Assembly (NCBI GenBank): GCA_045540355.1
Contig: JAZQHB010000056.1
Span: 1 to 64,000 of the forward strand
Length of the DNA stretch: 64,000 bases
DNA from: RGIG2945 sp045540355
Lineage (GTDB): Bacteria > Bacillota > Clostridia > Oscillospirales > Acutalibacteraceae
Direction: 5' to 3'
Position numbers and translations under genes: made by a program. This document shows, piece after piece, positions 27,428-36,998 of this stretch; position 1 is the stretch's first letter; each line of letters opens with the position of its first letter. The notes below the pieces were generated by a model, which saw only the letters and a list, made by a program, of their open reading frames with translations, made no database searches and was not told the origin of the DNA.

Positions 27428-29131
27428 TTACGGATTTGGCATTCTGCCGTAGGCATAGAAATGTTCTTGCCAATAATCCTTCGTTAATGTGTCATACTGA
27501 ATGGGATCTCCGCAATGTATCATCATATTGTTACCGACATAAATGCCGACGTGCGTAACCGTTCTGCCTGCATCGTAAGTACCTTCAAAGAACACCAAAT
27601 CTCCGGGTTTGACATTAACAGCAGATATAGGTGTGCAAATGTCATAAAGACCTTGTGCCGTAGGTCTGCCGATGTTCCAACCGCTGTGATTGTAAACCCA
27701 CGAAACATATCCCGAACAGTCAAATGAGGTGCTCGGTGAGCTGCCGCCGAAAACATAGGGATAACCTAAATATTTCTCGGCTTCGGCTATGATAGCCGCA
27801 AACCGTTCATCGGTTAATGCTTCTGCGGGTATCTCATATTTCGGGTATTCGGTGTTTATGTATTTATCGGTGTACTCCGATTCGGGGAACAGGTCGGGAC
27901 GGTTGCCGAGTGTTGCCATATATACGGAATATAATTCAAGCTCATCTTCTGTCAGCACTTGTGAGGGAAGATGCGAAAGATCATTGTTTTTCAGAGTTAC
28001 ATAACAAATGTAGTAATTGTACGGTACTTGAACCTTGTATGATACAAGTTTCGGGATAAGATTTCCTTCTTCATCAAAATACCATTCAACCCTATATCGT
28101 GTTTCTTCTCTGTACCGAACCTCGGTTATGACCTTTTCCGTTAGAGTGTACTGCTTATCGAAAAGCATCTGAATTTCATCTTCCGCTTGGTCGATAGTCC
28201 ATTCTCCGCTGTGCAAAGCAGTAAGGGTAGATATGAGTACATACGGATCGTGTTTTATCTCTGCAAGGTCATAATGGTATTCATCGTAACCGTGCGTTGA
28301 TTCATAGTTGTTTAATTTGTTCTGAAGCTCCGCTTCAAGAGCCGAATACATATCCTCTGCTGCGTTCATCGCTTCATCGGAACTCGGATATGTTGTCATT
28401 CCGACAGCACCTACACCCGATTGAACAAGAACAGAGCCGGAAGAAAACATTGATACGATAAGAAGAAGGGCAAGAAGGACACCGCCCACAACGAGCAGTC
28501 CCGTTTTATGATTTGACACAAACTGAACCGCTTTCTTCGTTGTTTCTTTTGCCTTCGTTGCCCTTTTTGCGGATTTTGCCACAGTTTCCGATGCACGGAT
28601 AGTATCGCTCGCACCTTTTCCTGCCTTGGCTGCGGCATATTCTTTCTTAATAGCTCGCTTTTGCTGCCAACGGGAATACGGATTTGAAGATAACTGCGGA
28701 TTCTGCTCCTTTGAATGCTGATAGAGAGCATCAACATTGGCTTTGTCAGCCTTTTTCTCTGCACGGGAAGTTTCACGGTACGGTTTCAGTTTACGGCTTC
28801 TGTTAATGCTTTTTCCCGTTCTGACCGCACCTTCAACACCTTGCTCGATTTTGTGAACGCTCTCTACACCGACATTATCATCTTCGGTTTCAGCAATCTT
28901 TTTGTGAACCTTTGCCGAAGCGACATTCACGGGAGCTTTCTTTATTTCACTCGTCAGCTTTGATGACGGCTTTGGTTTATCCACATCTTCGTGAAACATT
29001 TTCTTTGGTATTTTCTTTTCGGCTTTTTCAAGTTTTTTTACGGCTTTATCAGCCTTTTGAGCAGCTTTCTTGACCTTCGGAGCTTTCAGTTCTTCATCAT
29101 CGAACCTTAATCTCGGTACACGCTTGCTCAT
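27428..29131 (-). CDS. NlpC/P60 cell-wall hydrolase of the conjugation machine (CD1108-like)
   Basis: 567 residues. A long, very basic N-terminal cytoplasmic part (residues 1-210) precedes a single membrane helix (TGLLVVGGVLLALLLIVSMF). An extracytoplasmic region follows, ending in an NlpC/P60 peptidase with catalytic Cys in TSFDCSGYVSWVYN and His in VTHVGIYVG. It likely cuts peptidoglycan so the channel can cross the wall, like VirB1/CwlT-type enzymes. Confidence 0.88.
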   Translation of the reverse strand: MSKRVPRLRFDDEELKAPKVKKAAQKADKAVKKLEKAEKKIPKKMFHEDVDKPKPSSKLTSEIKKAPVNVASAKVHKKIAETEDDNVGVESVHKIEQGVEGAVRTGKSINRSRKLKPYRETSRAEKKADKANVDALYQHSKEQNPQLSSNPYSRWQQKRAIKKEYAAAKAGKGASDTIRASETVAKSAKRATKAKETTKKAVQFVSNHKTGLLVVGGVLLALLLIVSMFSSGSVLVQSGVGAVGMTTYPSSDEAMNAAEDMYSALEAELQNKLNNYESTHGYDEYHYDLAEIKHDPYVLISTLTALHSGEWTIDQAEDEIQMLFDKQYTLTEKVITEVRYREETRYRVEWYFDEEGNLIPKLVSYKVQVPYNYYICYVTLKNNDLSHLPSQVLTEDELELYSVYMATLGNRPDLFPESEYTDKYINTEYPKYEIPAEALTDERFAAIIAEAEKYLGYPYVFGGSSPSTSFDCSGYVSWVYNHSGWNIGRPTAQGLYDICTPISAVNVKPGDLVFFEGTYDAGRTVTHVGIYVGNNMMIHCGDPIQYDTLTKDYWQEHFYAYGRMPNP

Positions 29132-29147
29132 TGAGAATTAACCTCCG

Positions 29148-29669
29148 TTATACAAGGCGGTATCTTTCATCGCCTTCATCGAGATAGATACCCTCGATGG
29201 AAACGAAAATACCGTGATTTTCGTGAAGCTCCTTAACGGTTTTAGCGAAATTATCAAGAGCTTTTTCCGTTTCTGTATCATTCACATCAACCTCGCAACT
29301 CATACTGTCTGCTGTTTCTTCCTGTTCGGTCATAAGAGCAATTTTTGCTTCAAATGCCTCCTTCATATCTTTAAGGAAAACGACATAATCGCAGGCATCG
29401 TCGGTTCTGCTGTGTCTGAAAAGACGCAGAGCATCGTGAAAATCAATGAAGTTGAGAAACTGTTTTCCGCTGGGTGTATCGTGCAGAACACGGTTCAGCC
29501 TTTTACAGCAATCCGAAACAGATTTGCGGGGGTCTGCAAATCCCATTGTCCTTGCAACATCTCTGCCGCAGAAAAGAACTTCATCTTCGATAAACACAAG
29601 GCGGAGAACGCCGAAATCGTCACTTGTGACTACACCTCTGATAATGGGTGTTTTGATTGAATTGCACAT
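29148..29669 (-). CDS. BRO-N domain protein
   Basis: 173 residues. Residues ~15-100 resemble the BRO family N-terminal domain of viral and phage antirepressors (DEVLFCGRDVARTMGFADPRKSVSDCCKRLNRV). The C-terminal part is acidic with a possible coiled coil. BRO-N domains usually bind DNA. AAGGAG lies before ATG 29669, and the gene follows virB4 by 28 bases. Role in the ICE unknown. Confidence 0.7.
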   Translation of the reverse strand: MCNSIKTPIIRGVVTSDDFGVLRLVFIEDEVLFCGRDVARTMGFADPRKSVSDCCKRLNRVLHDTPSGKQFLNFIDFHDALRLFRHSRTDDACDYVVFLKDMKEAFEAKIALMTEQEETADSMSCEVDVNDTETEKALDNFAKTVKELHENHGIFVSIEGIYLDEGDERYRLV

Positions 29670-29697
29670 ATTTTTATACTCCTTATCTTTAATAGCA

Positions 29698-32392
29698 TTA
29701 AACCGCTTTTTCCTGCGGTTTTGTTGTCATAATCTTGTAAAGCTCCGTATCCTTCGGGAAACGGTCTGTAAACGGCAATATCGTACTGCCGTAGAATATA
29801 AGTCCTTCACCTTCGCCCGACTGTGTTACATACGAAAGCTGATGAGGGGAAATGTTGAGCTGTCTTGCGAGAATCTGTCTGTCACCGCTTGCCTGATTGA
29901 GCATATATATGTAGTCCGAGTTTTCAAAGATATTCTCGATTTCTCTTGATGAGAGCAAGTCTTTGACATTCTGCGTTATGCCCGTGGGAATCTGTTTTGT
30001 GATTAGCGAATGGCTTTTTATCCATTCCTCTGGAGCTTTCGCTCATTTTCAGCGATATGTCATTTCATATCCAGCATAGCATAGCTTTTTATCCTGTGAT
30101 AAATCACAGACCGCAACGATAGCGGGGACTCTTGGAGCTGTTATATTCTTCATTGAAGTTTCAAGCTCTATGCGTTGCGTGTGACTGTACTTTTAGATAC
30201 AGCCTTCCACTCGGATTAGGATTTTACACCTTTCCCGATTTCTTTCCCGCTGATAATTTCAGTTGTTATTATGCGGCTTCAACTGAAACGGCATTTCTAC
30301 CGCCCCACTTACGGAAACGCTTCCAAATCTCAACCGTGTATGCAGCCGTCTGTTCCTCTTTGAGAAGAAGGTGCATCTCGTCAATGTAATAACGGGTTGA
30401 CTTGTGTGCCTCACGGTTTACGGTAACTCTGTTCCATACTTGATCTTGAACAATGAGCATACCGATTTTTTTGAGCTGTTTACCGAGTTCTTTGATGTCA
30501 TAACTTACAACACGGCTTCTGATGTCAACATTTGTGCGGTGATTGAAAACATTGAGTGAACCCGTAACATAGATTTCAAGAGCAGTAGCGATATACTGTG
30601 CTTCTTTTTCTTCCTGTTTGCGGAGTTCGTTATACAAATCCTCAAGTATAGGCATATTTTCGGGAACAGGGTCAAGAAGATAATTACGGTAAACCTGCCT
30701 TACACAACGGTCAATGATTGTTTTTTCAACGGGCTGCAATCCGTCTTTGCCTGCAACGATGAGTTCGCACAGAGAAAGAATGAAATCGGATTTAAGGGTC
30801 AGCGGATTTTCGTCATCCGAATAGTTGAGGTTCAAATCCATAGGATTTATAAAGTCATCGGATGTGGGAGAAATCTTAATAACCTGTCCGTCAAGTCTTT
30901 CAACCAATGCTCCGTACTCGGATTCGGGGTCGCATATAATGATGTCGTCATCTGTTACGAAGAAAACATTTGAAATCTCTCTCTTTGCCGAGAAAGATTT
31001 ACCTGATCCCGGAGTGCCGAGAATAAGACCGTTGGGGTTTTTGAGCAGTTTACGGTCAACCATAATAAGATTGTTGGAAAGAGCGTTCAGACCGCAATAG
31101 AGAGCTTCTTTGCTTGTCTGAAACAACTCCTGCGTAGTGAAGGGAATAAAAATAGCGACGCTTGATGTGGTCAAGCCTCGCTGAATTTCGATTTGATTGT
31201 AACCGAGAGGTAAGCAGCTCATAAGTCCTTGCTCCTGCTGAAAATCAAGCCTTGTAAGCTGACAGTTGTATTTCTGTGCAATCGAGCCTGCCTGAAATAC
31301 AGTATTGTCAAGATGCTGCTTTGTATTTTCAACATTCATAACAATAAAGGTGAGCAGGAACATTCGCTCATTTCGGCTCTGCAAATCCTGCAAGAGTTTT
31401 GTTGCCTCATTGTTGTATGTGGCAAGGTCAGAGGGAATAATATCCATATCGTAACCGCTTCTCACAGCCTTTTTCTGTTCCTCAATCTTCATTTTCTGAA
31501 GGTCTGTAATCTTGCGTTTTACCGTTTTAATCGCATTTACTTGGTCAACTGACTGTATGTGCATTGAAACGATAAGGTTCGTTTCCATATCAAGGAAATC
31601 CGCAAGCAGACGGTCATTGAGTTCGGGTGCGAGAATTTGCAGGAACGATACCGCACCTACCTTTTTGCCGATACCGAAGGTTGAACCCGTTTTGAATTCA
31701 AATGAACTCGGTGCTATGTAGTCCTTAACGGAAAGACCCGAAGGAACAAGATCATCCCACGAAAAACGGAACGGGATTTTTTCATCCAAATGAAACATTC
31801 CGTGCATAAGTTTAAGTCTTTCATATCCGTTAATGGGTTCTGCCACAACACCCATTTTCTTGAAGTTTGTCAGAATATCGCTTTCAATTCTTTCAAGACG
31901 GGGTTTCGCTATTTTCAGCGATTCTGCTTCGATACCGAAGGTGAGATATTTGGTTTTAATCAAACCGTTGTTGCCTTTGGCAAGCTGATCACGGAGAAAG
32001 GTCTGATACTCTATTGCAATACCGTCAAACATATCTCCACGAACCGGAATTGAGATGTTTTCGGAATAAGTTTCTTTCGCTCCCGTCATATTCATAAAGG
32101 AAAGCTGAAACTTTACCGAGCTGTCGAAATAGTTGAGGAAATCACACCACGCATCGAAGATGGCGTTTTTGTCCTCATTGTTGTTGAGCTGATAGTTAAT
32201 ATCGAGAAACTTAACCGTTTTGGAATAAAAATTGTCCGTTACTCGGCAGATACCGTCTTTAAACATTCTCTGAAACGGTATGCTGTCCTGTGCGGACATC
32301 TGTTTTTTGTCACCCTTCGCTTTTGAAACAGCAGAATTTATCTGCTTCTGCTGTTCTTTTGAAAGGTTATTGTTATTTGCCTTTTTTGACAA
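29698..32392 (-). CDS. VirB4-like conjugation ATPase, interrupted by an intron
   Basis: Exon 1 covers 32392-30299 and exon 2 29991-29698; joined they encode ~795 residues without a frame change. VirB4 powers the T4SS. Walker A is GLILGTPGSGKSFSAKR, Walker B RYYIDEMHLLL. Exon 1 ends at KRFRKWGG, and exon 2 starts IPTGITQNVKDLLSSRE, which together restore the conserved VirB4 motif. Without splicing the protein ends early (RNAVSVEAA, stop at 30269). The TTG at 32392 is preferred because GGAGG lies nine bases upstream; it overlaps the PrgI gene. TTG 32401 is the alternative. Confidence 0.85.
29992..30298 (-). ncRNA. Probable ORF-less group I intron in virB4
   Basis: 307-nt insertion. The upstream exon ends in T (GGCGGT) and the intron ends in G (AAAACAG), as group I introns require. 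Reading from the intron start, a standard core can be drawn: P1 exon GCGGU with GCCGU (7-11); P2 TTTCAGTT/AACTGAAA; P3 AGCGGG (48-53)/CCCGCT (173-178); P4 TCGG/CCGA with GAAA and TAAT joiners; P6a CTGTA/TACAG; P7 GCATAG/CTATGC; P8 CTGTGAT/ATCACAG; P9 hairpins including GAATGG/CCATTC. Extra pairing before P3-3' suggests subgroup IA with P7.1. No homing endonuclease is present. Drawn by eye. Confidence 0.8.
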
Positions 32393-32744
32393 TGCGTTCA
32401 ACCTCCTTGTTCAGTTTATCTTGCTTTTCGAGCAAGGAATAATAATTGTTCGTTTTGTAGGGTCGCTGTTTCGGTCTGATAAACAAAACATTGATTATGT
32501 TTTTAGCAACCTTTTCAAACGGCTGTCCGTTCTTTTCATACATTGCAAGAAGCATAAACGGAAGCAAAACGATTATCATTATAATTGCCGCACCGCTTAT
32601 ATTGATATGAGCCTTCAAAATGAAGAAAAGCGGAACGGCAAGAACAAGTCCCGAACCGAAGCAGATAAGCTGTCGTTTCGTAAGGTTAAACATTGCCTTT
32701 GTTTTTACGGCATTAAGGTCTTTGGGTACGGGTACATAAGCCAT
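32373..32744 (-). CDS. PrgI-family (VirB3-like) T4SS membrane protein
   Basis: 123 residues from ATG 32744 (GGAGTG upstream). AYVPVPKDLNAVKTKAMFNLTKRQLICFG leads into two membrane helices (LVLAVPLFFILKAHI and AAIIMIIVLLPFMLLAMY), then FEKVAKNIINVLFIRPKQRPYKT. This is the PrgI pattern, placed as usual directly before virB4, with which it overlaps. Confidence 0.88.
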   Translation of the reverse strand: MAYVPVPKDLNAVKTKAMFNLTKRQLICFGSGLVLAVPLFFILKAHINISGAAIIMIIVLLPFMLLAMYEKNGQPFEKVAKNIINVLFIRPKQRPYKTNNYYSLLEKQDKLNKEVERIVKKGK

Positions 32745-32761
32745 ATTCGTCACTCCTTCCG

Positions 32762-33634
32762 TTAGTGAGCATTAAATATGGATTTTGACAAAGAACCTGT
32801 TTTGAACAAGCTGAAACACAGAAGTACGGTGTAACCCATACAAGTCCATATTGCATAGGAAATATCGTCTGTTACGGCAATGTTTTCAACAAGTGCCGCA
32901 TAGATAGCTACGCATACCATAATGAGGAACGCCTGAAAAGCAAGTGCGAAAAGGGAACGGATATAGTTCTGTCCCATATTACCGCTTTCCTTGCTTGTCA
33001 TTGTAGCCATCGGTATAGGAGCAACGGAAGTAACGAGATATATTTCAATCATTCTGCCGAAGGTGACAACGAGGATACAGATTTGCAGTATCCACATACA
33101 AATCTTGACTATTCCCGACTGCATCCACAGTCCAATCAAAGCACCGACGCTTAAAGCATCTAACTTTGATTCTATATCTCCGAGTATTTCTGCCATATCA
33201 ATAGTTGTATCGCCTATGACAACTCCCGATGCGTTGTTTATGACCTCTTGCCCGAGGTCAAACACACCCATAACGATATTCCAAGTGTTCGTCACGATAA
33301 GAACAGCACCCGCAGTCTTAAATACCCACTTGAAGAAAGCGAAGGTATCAACATCCCCGTGAAAGTTGTTTCTTTCAATTACCATCTGTATGAGTTCAAG
33401 TGTCATAACAAATGCAAGGATAACTGCTGCAATGGGAACCATTACATTATCGGACAGGTTCTTAACCATATTAAAAATGCTTGAATTCCAATCTTGAGGA
33501 GTGGAACCGACGTGGTCAGCAATCTCTCCGACCTTCTGATTTACTTGGTCAAAAAGTCCGTTGAGATTTTCCATAATGCCGCTTGTGAGAATTTCTCGCA
33601 GCCATTCTTCCAATGCTTCTTTTATCGCATCCAT
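32762..33634 (-). CDS. VirB6/TrbL-like channel protein (CD0415/CD1112 family)
   Basis: 290 residues with an amphipathic N-terminus and about six membrane helices (MVPIAAVILAFVMTLELIQM, TAGAVLIVTNTWNIVMGVF, MWILQICILVVTF, and others), ending in FSLFKTGSLSKSIFNAH. The position between Maff2 and PrgI fits the polytopic VirB6-type inner-channel component. ATG 33634 has AAGGAGTG upstream. A GC-rich hairpin lies in the gap before it (about 33663-33696). Confidence 0.85.
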   Translation of the reverse strand: MDAIKEALEEWLREILTSGIMENLNGLFDQVNQKVGEIADHVGSTPQDWNSSIFNMVKNLSDNVMVPIAAVILAFVMTLELIQMVIERNNFHGDVDTFAFFKWVFKTAGAVLIVTNTWNIVMGVFDLGQEVINNASGVVIGDTTIDMAEILGDIESKLDALSVGALIGLWMQSGIVKICMWILQICILVVTFGRMIEIYLVTSVAPIPMATMTSKESGNMGQNYIRSLFALAFQAFLIMVCVAIYAALVENIAVTDDISYAIWTCMGYTVLLCFSLFKTGSLSKSIFNAH

Positions 33635-33725
33635 TCGGGTAAATCACTCCTTTTTACTCAAAGCGGGAGCTTCCGCTTTTGAACGGAAACCCCCGCAGAT
33701 TAGTTCGGGTTATCGGTTGCTTTTA

Positions 33726-33941
33726 TTAACCGAAAAGACCCGTGAGTTCAGGAACGAGAAGAAGACCGATGAGGGCGACACCGCCGCCTGCCATAAGCTG
33801 CTTCATACCCTGTGACTTTGCACCGGGATTGTCATTACCATAACCTTCAAGAAGGTTGATAACACCCCAAATGCCGAGACCTGCACCGAGAGCGATAACG
33901 AGTGTCTGGAGAACATCTACTGCTGAGTTAAAAAAATCCAT
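33726..33941 (-). CDS. Maff2-family small membrane protein (VirB2-like)
   Basis: 71 residues, two membrane helices: VLQTLVIALGAGLGIWGVINL and the C-terminal GGGVALIGLLLVPELTG, with the conserved GYGNDNPGAKSQGMKQLMAGG between them. This identifies Maff2 proteins, which resemble VirB2 pilins in size and topology. ATG 33941 lacks a clear ribosome binding site; a six-codon ORF (MICNTV, 33988-33968) with AAAGGAG lies just upstream in the same frame and might feed ribosomes to it. Confidence 0.85.
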   Translation of the reverse strand: MDFFNSAVDVLQTLVIALGAGLGIWGVINLLEGYGNDNPGAKSQGMKQLMAGGGVALIGLLLVPELTGLFG

Positions 33942-34119
33942 TGTAATTATGCTGATGATAAATTGAGTGCGTCTTTAGACCGTATTACATATCATAAGCA
34001 CTCCTTTCTGTTTTTAAAATTAAATTTTTCAGACGGTCATTTTGTCTTAATGTTGCAAAAGGAAATATATATTTAATCCGTTGTTTTGTTGCGGGAACAA
34101 CGGAATTGTTGTAAATGCT

Positions 34120-35913
34120 TTATGCATCTACGCTCTGTTCTTCATCAACAGAGATTTCATAGACATCAAACTGTTCATCCTGTTTTAATTTCAAACGGGT
34201 AGATAAAAACTTTTCGATGTCAAATTCGTTTTTCTTGTCATAGTCAGACAAGTATTTATACTTCGGGTGTTTGGTTATATCAAACTTGTTTGACATAAAC
34301 GGGCGAACACCTCGAAGCTGTAAAATGCACTTTGAGCCATCCAAGACCGCAAGTTCATCAACAGAAGCAAGTTCTTTGCCGAGTTTCTGATAGTTCAGAC
34401 TGTGCGAGGTTTCTCTGCCTCTGCTTTCGCCCGTATTGAATGTGTCAATAGTTTCCTTACCGAGAGCCGCCGAGAGTTCTTTAAGAGTTGTAGGCTCTGA
34501 ACCGCCGAGGAATATACGGCTGTCACAGTTACCAATAATCGTATCGGCGCTGTCCTTATACAGAGCCTTTAACTGTGACTGTGCCTGCAACACAAGGCAG
34601 GCTGATATTTCACGGCTTCGGATTGTTGCCATCAGCTTTTCAAGGTTCGGTATCTGACCGATATTCGCCGCTTCGTCAATAAGACATCTGACATGAACGG
34701 GTAATCTTCCGCCGTAAACATCGTCTGCTTTTTCACAAAGCAGATTAAAAAGCTGTGTGTATGCCATTGATATGAGGAAATTAAAGCTCGCATCGGTATC
34801 GGACATAATGAGGAAAAGAGCAGTTTTTCTGTCACCGATTTTGTCAAGCTCAAGCTCGTCATACATCGTGATTTCTCTGACCTCGGCAATATCAAACGGT
34901 GCGAGCCTTGCAGCACAGGAAATGAGAACTGATTTCGCCGTTTTACCTGCGGCAAGTTTATATTTCTTATACTGCCTTACTGCAAAATGTTCGGGAGCTT
35001 TTTCTTCAAGTTCCTCAAACATTAAGTCAACTGCGTTTTTGAATGTTTCATCTTCCTCACGAACTTCCATAGAATTTATCATAGTTATGAGGGTAGAGAA
35101 GTTTCGCTCCTCATCGGGAGCTTCGTACCAAAGATAACCAATCAACGCACAGTAGAGCAGAGTTTCTGCCTTAACCCAAAAATCGTCACCCGATTTACCT
35201 TCGCCCTTTGTATTGGCGATAAGTGCGGTGACGATTTTCAATATATCTTTTTCAGAATTGATATATGCGAATGGGTTGTAGTGCATTGATTTCTTGAAAT
35301 TGATAGTGTTGAACACCTTGATTTCGTAGCCTTCTCGCTGGAGCATTTTGCCCGTTTCTATTGCAACCGTACCTTTCGGATCGGTTACAACAAAACTTAC
35401 AGGATATTGCTTTGATGTGCATTGCATTAAGTTTGGTTTAATCCAAAAGCGGGTTTTACCCGAACCTGATCCGCCGACAATGAGAACATTTTTGTTTCTT
35501 GCGTTTTTCGGTTCTTTAGGGCGGTTGCACATCATAAGACTTTCCGTTTGCGTAAGAATGATATTGTTATCAAAAACGGGGTCAACAAAAGGGGCAATAT
35601 CTTCGTGAGTTCCCCAACGGGCAGAGCCGTATTCTTCATTCTTACGATATTTCTTTGCATTTTTACTTTTAACATATACTGCAAGTCTTATTGCAGCGGC
35701 AATTGTTGCTCCGATTAAAATATCGAAAAGATTGAAGCTCGGAAATATATCCGCAAAGGCGTAGGTGAAACCCTCCATAATGTGCATAAGTTTACCTTCA
35801 AAACCTGTGCCGGGTGCATGCCTTATGGCTTGACCGACCTTTGTTGCGAATAACCCGATTGCGAAATACGGAATATTCGGAATTATGAGTTTTTTGAAGT
35901 TTATTTGCTTCAT
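34120..35913 (-). CDS. VirD4-like type IV coupling protein (CD1115 family)
   Basis: 597 residues: two N-terminal membrane segments, then a RecA-like ATPase with Walker A LIVGGSGSGKTRFWIKPNL (~residue 145) and Walker B VRCLIDEAANIGQ, and the sensor segment LVLQAQSQLKALY. Coupling proteins link the relaxase-DNA complex to the channel. The ATG overlaps the PcfB stop (TAATG). Confidence 0.93.
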   Translation of the reverse strand: MKQINFKKLIIPNIPYFAIGLFATKVGQAIRHAPGTGFEGKLMHIMEGFTYAFADIFPSFNLFDILIGATIAAAIRLAVYVKSKNAKKYRKNEEYGSARWGTHEDIAPFVDPVFDNNIILTQTESLMMCNRPKEPKNARNKNVLIVGGSGSGKTRFWIKPNLMQCTSKQYPVSFVVTDPKGTVAIETGKMLQREGYEIKVFNTINFKKSMHYNPFAYINSEKDILKIVTALIANTKGEGKSGDDFWVKAETLLYCALIGYLWYEAPDEERNFSTLITMINSMEVREEDETFKNAVDLMFEELEEKAPEHFAVRQYKKYKLAAGKTAKSVLISCAARLAPFDIAEVREITMYDELELDKIGDRKTALFLIMSDTDASFNFLISMAYTQLFNLLCEKADDVYGGRLPVHVRCLIDEAANIGQIPNLEKLMATIRSREISACLVLQAQSQLKALYKDSADTIIGNCDSRIFLGGSEPTTLKELSAALGKETIDTFNTGESRGRETSHSLNYQKLGKELASVDELAVLDGSKCILQLRGVRPFMSNKFDITKHPKYKYLSDYDKKNEFDIEKFLSTRLKLKQDEQFDVYEISVDEEQSVDA

Positions 35914-36398
35914 TACAGCTCCAACTCCTTATGCTTTTTCTTGTTCGGGAGGTCTTTAATGTTTTTCAAAATCTCCTGAAGCTTTGTAACAACAGATTCC
36001 TTGCGGTCTTTCTTTTTGACGGTATTTGCCGTGTATTCTCTGAAAGCCGCTGTCAAAGCATCTGTGTCCTTTGCTTTGAAGAAAACAAGATAGTGAGGCG
36101 GCTGAAGGGTCTTATCCTTCTTGACGGCATAATCAACACCGTATTTTCTTGCAACTCTGTCAAAATCCTTGATGTTCTTGTCTGTGATTTCAATGTTCGT
36201 CAAACCTTGATTTTGTGCTGCAAGCTGTTTTACGGTCTGTTTGCCGTGAGGGATTACATCTTTGGTCTGATTATTCTGAATGTGCTTGTTTTTCTGATGA
36301 GCAAGAAACTTTTCCAATGCCTGCTTAAGTGTTCTTGCTGTGAGTTTTGTTGCGTTTATGGATAGTGTAATTGTCTTGCTCTGAACTTCTTCCTGCAA
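35913..36398 (-). CDS. PcfB-family (DUF3801) relaxosome/coupling accessory protein
   Basis: 161 residues with a basic, helical N-terminus (KTITLSINATKLTARTLKQALEKFL), then NIEITDKNIKDFDRVARKYGVDYAVKKD and PPHYLVFFKAKDTDALTAAFREY. This matches PcfB, which in enterococcal pCF10 docks the relaxosome to the coupling protein. The start is TTG 36398 after AGAGGTGATAAC. It is coupled to virD4. Confidence 0.85.
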   Translation of the reverse strand: MQEEVQSKTITLSINATKLTARTLKQALEKFLAHQKNKHIQNNQTKDVIPHGKQTVKQLAAQNQGLTNIEITDKNIKDFDRVARKYGVDYAVKKDKTLQPPHYLVFFKAKDTDALTAAFREYTANTVKKKDRKESVVTKLQEILKNIKDLPNKKKHKELEL

Positions 36399-36416
36399 GT
36401 TATCACCTCTGATAGA

Positions 36417-36998
36417 TTAACTTTTCTGCTGTGAATTTCGGAATAAATCAAAATCCGAAATTATCTCATTGCCCCACGAGTCCCAACCGTCAATTTTTTG
36501 CCGGGCAAACAATTCAACACGGGGTAAATCTCCTACAAGGTCTATTATTTTATCCCTTGTAATATCGGGTTTCTTGCTATGCCTTTCTCTCGGTGCAATA
36601 ATAAACTGATGCACTTTCGGTGAACGGCGTTTCGGCTTGCCTTTGGTGGCAAGTAAACATATTTCAGCATTACCTCTCGTCCAAAACCCTAAACCATAAA
36701 ACCATGTTAAACTTTTTGGATTTTGTTTGAGCCAAACAAAAGCAACCGTTTTATATTGAAATCCCCATGCTTTTATAAGCTGTAAGGCTTCTGGTAATTT
36801 CGGAAATGTTGCCCACATAAACAAAACGCAATCATTTTCTGCCAAATCCTCAACAGGTAACGCACACAAATCATCAATACTCATTGTAGAATAATGGTTT
36901 TCTGCTGCTCCCTGTACTTTACCGCATTCATACTGCCAAGGCGGATCGGCATAGATTATTTGGTATTTGCAATTTTCATTGTTTACTGTTATACCCAA
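36417..36998 (-). CDS. MT-A70 family adenine methyltransferase
   Basis: 193 residues. The catalytic motif DPPW is in YQIIYADPPWQYECGKVQGAAENHY; the family motifs FMWATFPKLPEAL, WLKQNPKS, FWTRGNAEICLLATKGKPKR and VELFARQKIDGWDSWGNE follow. Such enzymes make N6-methyladenine in DNA or RNA and are common on phages and mobile elements, often against restriction. The likely start is TTG 36998, overlapping the upstream gene by 10 bases, with no good ribosome binding site, so expression may be low or coupled. No partner nuclease is adjacent. Confidence 0.85.
   Translation of the reverse strand: MGITVNNENCKYQIIYADPPWQYECGKVQGAAENHYSTMSIDDLCALPVEDLAENDCVLFMWATFPKLPEALQLIKAWGFQYKTVAFVWLKQNPKSLTWFYGLGFWTRGNAEICLLATKGKPKRRSPKVHQFIIAPRERHSKKPDITRDKIIDLVGDLPRVELFARQKIDGWDSWGNEIISDFDLFRNSQQKS

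Noticed and set aside
29992..30298. Group II intron or IS insertion in virB4
   Set aside because: No GUGYG start, no domain V, no AY end, no transposase, terminal repeats or target duplication; the U/G boundaries and P3-P8 pairing fit group I better.
30132..30389. Rightward ORF across the virB4 gap
   Set aside because: It lies over the intron and exon 1 on the opposite strand, has no ribosome binding site, and exon coding is clear on the minus strand.
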